A stretch of DNA of 64,000 bases, taken from Lewinella sp. IMCC34191. GTDB lineage: Bacteria; Bacteroidota; Bacteroidia; Chitinophagales; Saprospiraceae. The DNA lies in NCBI RefSeq assembly GCF_003390935.1, contig NZ_QNQZ01000011.1, positions 1 through 64,000 of the forward strand, read 5' to 3'. The notes under the pieces were generated by a model. The model saw only the letters and a program-made list of their open reading frames with translations, was not told where the DNA came from and made no database searches. Below are positions 1 to 7,927 of the stretch, piece by piece (position 1 is the stretch's first letter; each line of letters begins with the position of its first letter). Position numbers and translations under genes: made by a program.

Positions 1-223
1 AGGGCCATAGTCACAAATCCAGTGTCGCAAACCTTCCTCGAAAAGAAGATCCGGTCGCATTCGTTAATTCTACGGCGTTGAACCTCGCCTGCCATTGATG
101 TCAAAGATCGTGGCGCCGGCAGGTCACCTAAGACCCTCGTTTCAGTCGCATCAGCCCCCTATGGGCCCACGCTGAAACACCAGCTTTTTTCTTCATTTGT
201 TCGCCTTGCTTCCAAAGCGGCTG
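1..223 (-). other. Putative rRNA operon leader, running leftwards out of the window
   Basis: No open frame is convincing here. Read on the minus strand the segment lies directly downstream of two tandem promoters (224-255 and 327-359). At about 93-109 it contains a GATCTTTGACAT box that resembles the boxA-like TTCTTTGACAT element typical of Bacteroidota 16S rRNA leaders. The 16S gene itself would begin to the left of base 1 and is not visible, so the rRNA assignment is inference from the promoter arrangement and this single box. Confidence 0.45.
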
Positions 224-255
224 CAAAAGTACAGCAAGTTTTTTAACTGTGCAAG
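224..255 (-). promoter_or_regulatory. Bacteroidota-type promoter P2 (downstream of a tandem pair)
   Basis: On the minus strand the -7 element TACTTTTG (plus 224-231) matches the Bacteroidota consensus TAnnTTTG. A TTG -33 element lies at plus 252-254, giving a 20-nt spacer, which is within the usual range. It points left towards the putative rRNA leader. The sequence between the elements is AT-rich. Confidence 0.6.
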
Positions 256-326
256 TGATGTAGAAAATTTCTTTTCAAATCATCCGCCCGCCTAGTCCAT
301 CTCCCACCGCTCGTTCGCGGGGGCCG

Positions 327-395
327 CAAAGGTACGATCAATGATCGCGCCCCTGCAAGTCTTTTGAAAGATTTTTTTCAATTCCTTTTGAGGCG
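327..395 (-). promoter_or_regulatory. Bacteroidota-type promoter P1 with AT-rich upstream tract
   Basis: On the minus strand the -7 element TACCTTTG (plus 327-334) is a perfect TAnnTTTG match and the -33 TTG lies at plus 356-358, with a 21-nt spacer. A/T-rich DNA at 361-393 sits just upstream, like an UP element. P1 and P2 are 103 bp apart. Tandem strong promoters of this kind are characteristic of rRNA operons. The remaining 396-695 shows no gene; it holds the 3' flank of crtY and one copy of a short dispersed repeat near 663-677. Confidence 0.6.
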
Positions 396-695
396 AAGCT
401 TCCGTCGCGCTGAGGCCGTTGCCGCATGCGCCTAGAGACGAAAAAGAAACCAAAAAAGGGGAGCACGCCAATTCGACAAGGACTTGCCAGTGTTGGGGCG
501 CAGGATTGTAAACGCCCCACCCTAGTGATGGTTTAACGCTCTCTCATTTTTTTTGAAATTCTACTTCTAGCCTGGAAAACAGTGCGCCCATAAGCCCTTT
601 AGCATCCTAGGGTAATTGTGTGAAATAGGAATTTACCCCCCTTTACTGCATAGGGCTTTTATCCTGCGCTCCGCCGCAAAAATTGTTTAGGGCTA

Positions 696-1829
696 TCAGC
701 GAATTAGCTCCCGGGCGAAGGTGGAAGCAAAGGGTGCGATGGGAACCGTAGACATGAGCCGTAGCTCCTGTATCAAGTTGGTCTCCCCATTAAGGAAAGC
801 CAGTACGCGATCTGCGGGATTGTCCCGGAACAAGTTGACGAACACCCGATCTCCGGGAAGCACCTCATTCTGCAGGAGCCGCAGCAAGGTCGCATCATAT
901 AGTATGTGGCGCTCCGGCCAGGGGGAGAGATCGGGCAGGCGGGGATAGGCCTCCGCGATCTGCATCATCTTCCGCTGTACATTATAGAAGGTATAGCCGG
1001 TGGAGGGACGGGCGTCTCCCCCGCCCAGACCGATATGAATGAGCTTCCCTTCCCGCCTGGGAAAAGAATAGGTGGTCATCGGGATGTTCCCCGCTTCCGT
1101 ATGCTCGATGCGGTACCGGCCTTCGGTCCAATGGCGAGCGATGTATTCTTTGAGTAGGCGGTCGTACGTTTCCGTCTGTAGATGCTGGTTGCTGAAAATA
1201 GCAATCTCTACCACCGCCCGGCGCCTGGAAAAGGGAAGGACATAGAAGAAGCGAGTTTCCCCGTGCTGCGGCGTACGGAAGTCCATCAGGCTGGCCACGA
1301 CCGGATCGAAGGTGTCCTCCTCGGTTTCCACGTACCAGCCGCGGAAGTGCTGATCTAGGTAGGGCGCTTTCACCTCCCGGTGATCGAGCGGGTGCGGCAG
1401 ACTGCTGAAGGCCTGCCTGGCGTATACCGTTTCGCCTTCTACGGTAAGCTGCACACCCTCGCTTGTATTTCGAATGTCGGTGGCGCGGGCGTAGCGCCGA
1501 TCAAGGCCGGGAACTTTCGAAAGTGCCGCCTGGGTCTTAGCATAGAAATCCGCGCTACGGATCAGCTTATAGGTGTAGGCACCCAGGTCGCACGATAAGT
1601 CGGTATCCGTATTGTGAAGGGTCACGCGGTTCCACCGCTGGCGTACGATGTCGTCGAAAGGCCCCTGGCCCATTTCCCAGAACGACCAGGTCCGGTCATT
1701 GCCTCCCTTGCGCTCCGGATCTACCAGCAATACGCGTTGGTTGGTAAGCTTGCCGGCTTCATGCAGATGATAGAGCAAGCTGAGTCCGGCCAGCCCCCCG
1801 CCGATGATGGCCAGGTCGTACTGTTTCAT
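696..1829 (-). CDS. crtY: Lycopene cyclase (CrtY type)
   Basis: FAD/NAD-dependent cyclase that forms beta-ionone rings on the psi ends of lycopene-type carotenoids; normally membrane-associated. The 377-residue product starts with a Rossmann GGGLAG motif (residues 10-15) and has NDRTWSFWE near residue 44, a hallmark of CrtY-type cyclases. Length fits the family (about 380). The start overlaps the stop of the upstream cruF-like gene as ATGA, so the two are translationally coupled. The other carotenoid genes crtB and crtI lie further upstream on the same strand but are separated by an amidohydrolase and a RAYT unit. Whether it acts on one or both ends cannot be read from sequence; with the CruF-like partner a monocyclic product is plausible. 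Confidence 0.88.
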   Translation of the reverse strand: MKQYDLAIIGGGLAGLSLLYHLHEAGKLTNQRVLLVDPERKGGNDRTWSFWEMGQGPFDDIVRQRWNRVTLHNTDTDLSCDLGAYTYKLIRSADFYAKTQAALSKVPGLDRRYARATDIRNTSEGVQLTVEGETVYARQAFSSLPHPLDHREVKAPYLDQHFRGWYVETEEDTFDPVVASLMDFRTPQHGETRFFYVLPFSRRRAVVEIAIFSNQHLQTETYDRLLKEYIARHWTEGRYRIEHTEAGNIPMTTYSFPRREGKLIHIGLGGGDARPSTGYTFYNVQRKMMQIAEAYPRLPDLSPWPERHILYDATLLRLLQNEVLPGDRVFVNLFRDNPADRVLAFLNGETNLIQELRLMSTVPIAPFASTFARELIR

Positions 1830-2566
1830 AGGGCCAGGTTAAGGACGATGAAGAAGAATAGCTGAGCGAAGAGGTATACCGGCAGGAGCGGGCTCCGGTA
1901 CCGTATCCGCAGCCACTGCAGGGGAAGGGAGATGATAAAGGCCACCACGGCCCACATGAGGTAATTCTGTAGCGGAATGATGTTATCCGCCCACTGCCAA
2001 TAGTCCAGGCTGATGGCGACCGGTTCGATGGCTACGTCGTACAGGGCGATGATGACGCTCGCCAACAGGGCGGTGCGTAGCGGTCCGTCGACTATTCTCG
2101 CCGCCAGGTCATTCGTGGCCAGCGTTAGCGCGCACCAGTTGAGCGCGATAACGAAGGGGACACCCAGCCACTGCCACCACATCGTAGCCCCGTAAACGTA
2201 CTCTCCGAATATGGCGCCCGTGGCGACTCCGATGGCTTCGGTCGCGAAGGTGAATAGGTAGGCCAGTAATAGCCAGATCCATAATCGGCTATCCCGATTG
2301 CGCTGGTAAAGGCTGAAGATCAACAAGCCGTTTAGGACGAGCAGCAAGCCGTCCGTCGTATACCGGGTGACGGGCAAGACGGCCGGCAGGGTGTGCGCCA
2401 GTGCGCCGGAAGCGAAAGCGAATACGAGGAAGTAGGCCAGGTAACGCTCGGAAGGCGTTAAGCCTCGACGGGCGGGAGTGGCGGTGGAAGATGCTGTTTG
2501 CGGCAAGTCGTCCTGTTTTAAGGATACGGTATAGACGTTGTAGTCTATAAATGGTTGGGTAGGCAT
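1826..2566 (-). CDS. CruF-like carotenoid 1',2'-hydratase (DUF422 membrane protein)
   Basis: Polytopic membrane protein of the carotenoid-biosynthesis DUF422 family; characterised CruF members add water across the 1',2' double bond of the psi end. Family signs are ATEAIGVATGAIFGEYVYG, GVPFVIALNW and DVAIEPVAISLDYWQW, followed by IPLQNYLMW, with about seven hydrophobic segments. The frame stays open upstream to 3037, but that extension is low-complexity, hydrophilic and antisense to the amidohydrolase. I therefore start at ATG 2566, giving 246 residues, which is close to family size. The stop overlaps the crtY start (ATGA). Together with CrtY it predicts a monocyclic, 1'-hydroxylated carotenoid such as those of the saproxanthin/myxol type; this product is inference. 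Confidence 0.75.
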   Translation of the reverse strand: MPTQPFIDYNVYTVSLKQDDLPQTASSTATPARRGLTPSERYLAYFLVFAFASGALAHTLPAVLPVTRYTTDGLLLVLNGLLIFSLYQRNRDSRLWIWLLLAYLFTFATEAIGVATGAIFGEYVYGATMWWQWLGVPFVIALNWCALTLATNDLAARIVDGPLRTALLASVIIALYDVAIEPVAISLDYWQWADNIIPLQNYLMWAVVAFIISLPLQWLRIRYRSPLLPVYLFAQLFFFIVLNLAL

Positions 2567-2627
2567 CAGCCCTGCATGAATATGGAACGAATTACCTTTT
2601 TGCCGAATACAGCAATCCATACCTATT

Positions 2628-3626
2628 ATGCAGTTCAACCGCTTTTTATTCACTCTGGCTTTTGGCTGGCTGGCTATTGCCCTCCCCGGGCAAGATAATT
2701 CAGTGACGCGTCCGCCGATTATCGACATCCATGTACACGCCCTGCCGGTTAGCCCTGCTTTTACCAGTGCGCTATGTCCCTGGTTCCTGACGGACATGCC
2801 CGGCGGCGACCCCAACGATCCGGCGCCGGCCTTCTTTACCGACGACTGTGATGATCCCCTGCCAGCTGCCGCCAATGACGAAGTGATGCAGGAGGAAGTC
2901 CTGCGGCGCATCCGGGAAATGAATATGACGATGGTCGCCTTCGGGGCACCGACCATCCTGCATAAGTGGTATGATGACGCTCCGGCGGGGCGCATTATTC
3001 CGGGGATCGGCATCGACCCGAATATGCCGGTCGACAATTTTAGGGATTCGCTAAGCAGTGGCTTTTATAAGGTTGTCGCCGAGGTGGCGCCTCAGTACCA
3101 GGGTTTGTCTCCGAGCGACTCCATCTTTACCCCCTACTTCGCCGTAGCGGAAGAACTCAACATCCCGGTAGGGATACACATGGGAACGGGCGGTAACGGC
3201 GTGGCTAATTTGACTAGTCCTAATTACCGTGCTTCGCTGGGTAATCCGCTCCTGCTCGAGGAGATGCTGGCCCGGCACCCGAAGCTCAAAATATGGGTCA
3301 TGCACGCCGGCTACCCACTGGTAGACGAACTGATCGCCCTGATGGGGGCACACGCCTACGTCTATCTGGATATTTCCGGCTTTATCTGGAGCTATCCGCT
3401 GGCGGAAGTCAATTACGTGATTGAAAAACTGGTGCGTGCCGGATTCGGGAAGCGCATCATGTATGGTACCGATTTTCTGTTCTGGCCCCGCATGTTTGAG
3501 ACTTCCATCGGGGTGATCGAAGATGCGGACTATCTCTCCGAAGAGCGGAAGCGGGATATTCTCTTTCATAATGCCGCTCGCTTCTTCCGGATGGAGGGCG
3601 GGGATTTTGACTGGCCGGAGGAGTAG
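2628..3626 (+). CDS. Exported amidohydrolase (Amidohydro_2 family)
   Basis: 332 residues with an N-terminal signal peptide (cleavage near residue 22) and a TIM-barrel metal hydrolase core. Visible metal-site motifs are DIHVHALP (HxH on the first strand), GIHMG, VMHAGYP and YGTDFLFWP, the last supplying the conserved Asp. This is the amidohydrolase-2 superfamily, which includes decarboxylases of aromatic acids and lactonases; the substrate is not evident. The gene is divergent from the cruF-crtY pair (61 bp apart) and is followed directly by a repeat array. No link to carotenoid metabolism is obvious, and it may simply sit there. Confidence 0.75.
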   Translation: MQFNRFLFTLAFGWLAIALPGQDNSVTRPPIIDIHVHALPVSPAFTSALCPWFLTDMPGGDPNDPAPAFFTDDCDDPLPAAANDEVMQEEVLRRIREMNMTMVAFGAPTILHKWYDDAPAGRIIPGIGIDPNMPVDNFRDSLSSGFYKVVAEVAPQYQGLSPSDSIFTPYFAVAEELNIPVGIHMGTGGNGVANLTSPNYRASLGNPLLLEEMLARHPKLKIWVMHAGYPLVDELIALMGAHAYVYLDISGFIWSYPLAEVNYVIEKLVRAGFGKRIMYGTDFLFWPRMFETSIGVIEDADYLSEERKRDILFHNAARFFRMEGGDFDWPEE

Positions 3627-4395
3627 GAGTGGTTTGGGTGGCGGGGTGCGGGGCTTCGCCGGATGGTCGTGTGGGATATGGCTTTGGAAAGGAAGGGTGC
3701 CTGGAGCTGGAGCTACAGGACCCTGTGCGGGGTGGAGGAGCTCCAGATCCGCTGAAAAATATGATGGGACCTAGCCTTGGAAAGGAATACTGCCTGGAGC
3801 TGGAGCTCCAGGACCCCGTGTGGGGTGGAGGAGCTCCAGCTCCGCCGAAAAGTATGACGGGACTTGGCCGTGGGAAGGAAATGTGCCTGGAGCTGGAGCT
3901 CCAGGACCCTGTGCGGGGTGGAGGAGCTCCAGCTCCGCCGAAAAGTATGACGGGATCTGGCCGTGGAAAGGAATGCTGCCTGGAGCTGGAGCTCCAGGAT
4001 CCTGTGTGGGGTGGAGGAGCTCCAGCTCCGCCGAAATGCACGACGGGACTTGCCATTGGAAAGGAAATGTGCCTGGAGCTGGAGCTCCAGGACCCTGTGC
4101 GGGGTGGAGGAGCTCCAGCTCCGACGAAATGCACGACGGGACTTGGCCGGGGAAAGAAATGCTGCCTGGAGCTGGAGCTCCAGGACCCTGTGCGGGGTGG
4201 AGAAGCTCCAGCTCCGCCGAAATGCACGACGGGACTTGCCATTGGAAAGGAAATGTGCCTGGAGCTGGAGCTCCAGGACCCTGTGCGGGGTGGAGGAGCT
4301 CCAGCTCTGCCGAAATGCACGACGGGGCTTGGCCGTGGGAAGGAAATGTGCCTGGAGCTAGAGTTCCAAGACCCTGATCGGGGTAGACAAACTCC
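3627..4395 (+). repeat. Tandem array A of 93-bp palindromic (REP/BIME-like) repeats
   Basis: Unit starts, scored at CCTGGAGC, lie at 3700, 3793, 3886, 3979, 4072, 4165, 4258 and 4351: seven consecutive spacings of exactly 93 bp, with a degenerate partial copy at about 3640 and a decayed last copy. Each unit carries a nested hairpin. In the 3793 copy the arms are GGAGCTGGAGCTCC (3796-3809) and GGAGCTCCAGCTCC (3830-3843), enclosing ACCCC (3813-3817) and GGGGT (3822-3826) around a 4-nt loop. Because 93 is 31 codons, several frames stay open across the array; these are not genes. The same unit recurs on the far side of the RAYT gene. Confidence 0.95.
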
Positions 4396-4416
4396 TGTAG
4401 ATCCAGCCAGCCCCCC

Positions 4417-5103
4417 TCAATCTACCCTACCCGTAAACATCGGCAGGTATTCAGGATGGATATATGTGTGTGGCCACTCTTCCCAGTCCTTTACGAGCCC
4501 AGCCTTCACGGGGTTGTTAACGACGTACCACATGACCCGCATAAACTTCCCCTGCCTGATGCGACGGTCGAAATAATCCTTTTCCCAGAAAGGCTTTCCG
4601 GTAGTACTTAAAATTCGATTGGCCAACCTGGCAGTAAAGCTTTTGTGCGATTGCAGCAGCTTGGAAGACTTGAGCACATCTACGTGTGGCGGTGCCTCGA
4701 TCACTGCGTGTACATGGTTGCCCATAACGCAGACGCCGTAGACCACGACTTTTCGTTGCTGTGCCAATTCCAGCCAGGACTGCATAACAAGATCCGCGAT
4801 ATCTTCCTTCTGCAAATAAAGTGGACCGCTAACGGCCCCGTCCAGGAGATCGTCCACAGCTAATTCGTAGCGAGCATTTATTTGGCCGGCGTATCTATTA
4901 AACTCTCGATTATATACCTCGGGTGGTAAACCGATGAGTTTGGCTCGAATAGTGTCCAAGTTGCGTTGGCGTTGCTTTTGCAGCCTCTCCAATTCGCAAG
5001 AGGGTACGCTGCCGTGTAAGCGGTAGTTGATGTGTACCGGACAATGGCGAATATCGTCGTGGGGAATTTTGCCGTTTGCTACGTCAGTTGCCATGGGTTG
5101 CAT
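4417..5103 (-). CDS. REP-associated tyrosine transposase (RAYT, Y1_Tnp family)
   Basis: 228-residue single-strand DNA transposase of the IS200/IS605-related Y1 family. The HUH motif is HVH at residues 130-132 (GNHVHAVI). The RAYT signatures are NYRLHGSVP near residue 26, FWEKDYFDRRIR at 172-183 and WYVVNNPVKAGLV at 192-204, where Tyr193 (or Tyr177) is a candidate nucleophile. RAYTs are single-copy genes that process palindromic REP sequences, and this one is flanked by matching arrays A and B, so it is the likely source of the repeats. The protein is longer than E. coli TnpA-REP (165 residues) because of an extended N-terminal half. An alternative start is Met4 (5094). No terminal inverted repeats or target duplication were seen. 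Confidence 0.85.
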   Translation of the reverse strand: MQPMATDVANGKIPHDDIRHCPVHINYRLHGSVPSCELERLQKQRQRNLDTIRAKLIGLPPEVYNREFNRYAGQINARYELAVDDLLDGAVSGPLYLQKEDIADLVMQSWLELAQQRKVVVYGVCVMGNHVHAVIEAPPHVDVLKSSKLLQSHKSFTARLANRILSTTGKPFWEKDYFDRRIRQGKFMRVMWYVVNNPVKAGLVKDWEEWPHTYIHPEYLPMFTGRVD

Positions 5104-5133
5104 GGCATTAAATTACACTATTTGTTTCTTATT

Positions 5134-5141
5134 CAAAAATA
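5134..5141 (-). promoter_or_regulatory. Candidate -7 element upstream of the RAYT gene
   Basis: On the minus strand this reads TATTTTTG, a perfect TAnnTTTG match, 30 nt upstream of the RAYT start in an AT-rich stretch (5104-5170). No TTG lies at the expected distance (the nearest is only 14 nt away), so this is a weak call. The rest of 5104-5300 contains no gene. Confidence 0.35.
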
Positions 5142-5299
5142 TTAAACAGTTTTTACAATGGTTTCTTCCCCTCCTACTCGTATATACTTTACTTGTGATA
5201 GGTGACCTCCACCAGCGTAGACATTGATTTAGTCTGACTGAACAGTCGGTCACTTATTTAACGAACCGGCGGAAGCGTGGAGTTGTGGAACTTAGTCAT

Positions 5300-5550
5300 G
5301 GAAGGCCAATACGCCTGGAGCTGGAGCTCCAAGGACCCTGTGCGGGGTGGAGGAGCTCCAGCTCCGCCGAAATGCACGACGGGACTTGCCATTGGAAAGG
5401 AAATGTGCCTGGAGCTGGAGCTCCAGGACCCTGATTGGGGTGGATAAGTTCCAGCTCCGCCGAAATGCACGACGGGGCTTGGCCGTGGGAAAGGAATGCT
5501 GCCTGGAACTGGAGCTCCAGGACCCTGATCGGGGTGGAAGAATTCCACAA
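5300..5550 (+). repeat. Array B: three further copies of the 93-94 bp palindromic repeat
   Basis: Copies start at 5314, 5408 and 5502 (period 94, each with one inserted A) in the same orientation as array A, on the other side of the RAYT gene. Unit sequence, hairpin arms and the spacer around AAATGCACGACGGG match array A closely. Having the same repeats on both sides of a RAYT is the arrangement called a REPtron. The array ends about 10 bp from the 3' end of crtB. Confidence 0.93.
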
Positions 5551-5559
5551 CCCCGGAGA

Positions 5560-6396
5560 CTACAGCAGATTAAACCGGTGCTTAACCGCTGAGCTGGCCA
5601 GTAAATATACCTTGCGCGTATCCGCTACCCGGATGCGGCGCTCGGTGACGTGGCGAGCGGGGGAGCTGCGGATCTTTTGGAAAAGCTTGGTGTAATAGAC
5701 GTAAGCCAGATAGACACCAAGGCGGGCACTGGCCGGCAATTGTTTGATGCCGATGTAGGCGTGGTCGAAGTCGGCTTTAATGTCCGCTTCGATGGAGGCT
5801 TTGATGTCGTTGTCGAATTTATTGTAGTCGACGCCGGGGAAGTAGACCCGGCCGCGATCGTGGTAATCCGAACGAATGTCGCGTAGGAAGTTGATCTTTT
5901 GGAAGGCGGCACCAAGCGAGCAGGCGGAGGCTTTGAGCCGTTCGTACTCTTCCGTGTCCCCATCTACGAAAACTTTGAGGCACATCAGCCCGACGACCTC
6001 GGCTGAGCCGTAGATGTACTCCTTGTATAAGGAGGGGTCGTACCGCGTATTATCGAGGTCCATTTCCATGCTATCCAGAAAGGGATCGATCAGGTCACGG
6101 CCAATATCGTAGCGGTGGGCTACTTCCTGAAAAGCCTGCAGGATAGGATTGAGGCTAATACCCGCCTCCAACGCGTGATAGGTATCATCCCGAAAGCGCT
6201 GAAATAGGGCCTGTTTATCCTTATGGTGAAAGGTATCCACGATCTCATCGGCAAAACGGACGAATCCGTATATACCATAGATCGGCGCACGCAGCGGCTT
6301 ATCGAAAACCCGGATCCCCATGCTGAAGCTGGTGCTGTAGCGGCGGGTAACGAGGGAAGCACATTCCCGACAAACTTGGTGGTACAGGTTAAGCAT
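5560..6396 (-). CDS. crtB: Phytoene synthase
   Basis: Condenses two geranylgeranyl-PP molecules to phytoene, the first committed carotenoid step. The product shows the two Asp-rich prenyl-diphosphate/Mg sites: RFADEIVD (Asp50, Asp54) and FLRDIRSDYHDRGRVYFP around residue 163, plus the N-terminal RRYSTSF motif. The frame is open to 6432, but I start at ATG 6396 (MLNLYHQ, 278 residues), matching family N-termini and giving an 8-nt overlap with the end of crtI, as in most crtI-crtB operons. The gene ends just before repeat array B, so transcription leaving it would run into the RAYT region. Confidence 0.92.
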   Translation of the reverse strand: MLNLYHQVCRECASLVTRRYSTSFSMGIRVFDKPLRAPIYGIYGFVRFADEIVDTFHHKDKQALFQRFRDDTYHALEAGISLNPILQAFQEVAHRYDIGRDLIDPFLDSMEMDLDNTRYDPSLYKEYIYGSAEVVGLMCLKVFVDGDTEEYERLKASACSLGAAFQKINFLRDIRSDYHDRGRVYFPGVDYNKFDNDIKASIEADIKADFDHAYIGIKQLPASARLGVYLAYVYYTKLFQKIRSSPARHVTERRIRVADTRKVYLLASSAVKHRFNLL

Positions 6397-7873
6397 GGGC
6401 GGGCTGGGCTCTGAGGATATCCCGGGCGGCAACCTGACCGGAGATGATGCTGGGTGGCATGCCGGGACCCGGGGTGGTCAATTGACCGGCATACCAAAGG
6501 TTTTTGAGTTTTTTGCTGCGCAGCTTTGGCTTTAGGAAGGCAGTCTGCGTGAGGGTGTTGGCCAGACCGTAGGCATTGCCACGGAAGGCATTGTAGTCTT
6601 CTCGGAACTCCCGGTGGGCATAGCCCCGGCGATACACGACGTGCGGGCGGATGTCGAAACCGATACGTTGCTGCAGGCGATCGCACATGAGGTTCCAGTA
6701 ATGTTCCCGGCGTTGGGGATTATCGCCGAGGTCGGGCGCCAGGGGAAGGAGAAAGAACATATTTTCGAAACCCTCCGGAGCAACCGTAGGATCGGTGACC
6801 GAGGGAGAACAGACGTAAAATAGGGGATCTTCCGGCCACGTAGGTTCCTCGTAGATCTCGTGGGCATGCCGGTTGAAGTCGGCATCGAAGAAGAGCGTAT
6901 GGTGATGCAGCCCCGGCACCTTGCGGTTCAGCCCGACATAGAAGAGTAAGCTGGAAGGGGCCATAGTACGTTTGGACCAGTAGTCTTCTGTGTAGACGCG
7001 GTCAGCAGGTTCCAGGATCTGCTGCTCAAAGTGATGGTAATCGGCAGCGCAAACGAGCACGTCGGTAGGATAACGGTTGCCATCCTCCGTAATGACTTCG
7101 GTGACTTCACCACCGGTGGTGATGACCTGCGTTACCGCAGCGCCCGATACGATCTCCACGCCCTGCTCCCGCGCCACGGCCGCCATCCCCTCGATGATTT
7201 TGTGCATGCCGCCCAGCGGATACCAGGTACCCAACTCCAGATCGGCGTAATTCATCAGGCTATACAGGGCGGGGGTGTTGGCCGGGGTGGCCCCCAGAAA
7301 CAAAACCGGAAACTCCAGCAACTGAATCAGCTGCGGATGTTTGAACAGCTTCCGGACGTAGGATGCCATGTCGGTCAGCATCTGCAAGCGGAAGGCGGAT
7401 TTAAGTACACGCAGGTCCGCAAAATCGAGAATGCTGTGACCGGGCTTATGGACGAATTCGCTAATCCCGACCCGGTATTTATATTCCGCTTCCTCCAGAA
7501 ATTTCCGCAGGTTGGCGGAGCTGCCTGGCTCGAGCCGCTCGAAAAGTTCAAAGAGCTCTGCCGTTGAAGCGGGCACTTCCACCCGATCCTCTACTCCAAA
7601 TACTACTTCATAGCTCGGATCGAGGCGGACCAGTTCGTAATAGTCGCTGGCCTTGCGCCCGAAGGCATTGAAGAACTGCTCGAAAATTTCCGGCATCCAG
7701 TACCAGCTCGGACCCATATCGAAGGTGAAGCCTTCCGCCTCAAACTGGCGGGCCCGGCCGCCAAGGCCGGGATTCTTCTCCAGCAACCGCACCCGGTAGC
7801 CCGCCTTAGCCAGATAGGCGGCAGCGGAAAGGCCGGCAAAACCGGCCCCAATAATGGTGGCAGTAGACTTCAA
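6389..7873 (-). CDS. crtI: Phytoene desaturase
   Basis: FAD-dependent CrtI-type desaturase/isomerase that converts phytoene to lycopene or close relatives. 494 residues, with the N-terminal dinucleotide motif IIGAGFAGLSAAAYLAK, the GLGGRA loop and the DMGPSWYWMP segment, and a C-terminal GPGMPPSIISGQ motif typical of CrtI. The start codon is TTG (plus 7871-7873), since no ATG lies upstream in frame that fits the family N-terminus. The next gene, crtB, overlaps by 8 nt. The TTG start may keep expression low. Confidence 0.92.
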   Translation of the reverse strand: MKSTATIIGAGFAGLSAAAYLAKAGYRVRLLEKNPGLGGRARQFEAEGFTFDMGPSWYWMPEIFEQFFNAFGRKASDYYELVRLDPSYEVVFGVEDRVEVPASTAELFELFERLEPGSSANLRKFLEEAEYKYRVGISEFVHKPGHSILDFADLRVLKSAFRLQMLTDMASYVRKLFKHPQLIQLLEFPVLFLGATPANTPALYSLMNYADLELGTWYPLGGMHKIIEGMAAVAREQGVEIVSGAAVTQVITTGGEVTEVITEDGNRYPTDVLVCAADYHHFEQQILEPADRVYTEDYWSKRTMAPSSLLFYVGLNRKVPGLHHHTLFFDADFNRHAHEIYEEPTWPEDPLFYVCSPSVTDPTVAPEGFENMFFLLPLAPDLGDNPQRREHYWNLMCDRLQQRIGFDIRPHVVYRRGYAHREFREDYNAFRGNAYGLANTLTQTAFLKPKLRSKKLKNLWYAGQLTTPGPGMPPSIISGQVAARDILRAQPAHA

Positions 7874-7927
7874 GCAGTGTTGTGGTTAGTGTCCTGTATG
7901 GGCGTAACACCGGATTACCGGAACGGT

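Noticed and set aside
2567..3037. N-terminal extension of the cruF-like gene to 3037
   Set aside because: It is antisense to the amidohydrolase coding sequence, hydrophilic and unlike the membrane family; ATG 2566 gives the right length.
3629..4576. Long overlapping open frames in several phases on both strands across the repeat array
   Set aside because: They are products of a 93-bp (31-codon) period without stops, encode nothing but repeats in every phase, and have no start signals; the decayed copies break none of them by selection.
4417..5103. Ordinary IS200/IS605 insertion sequence
   Set aside because: There is no TnpB, no single left/right-end hairpin pair, and the RAYT-specific motifs and flanking repeat arrays fit a REPtron instead.
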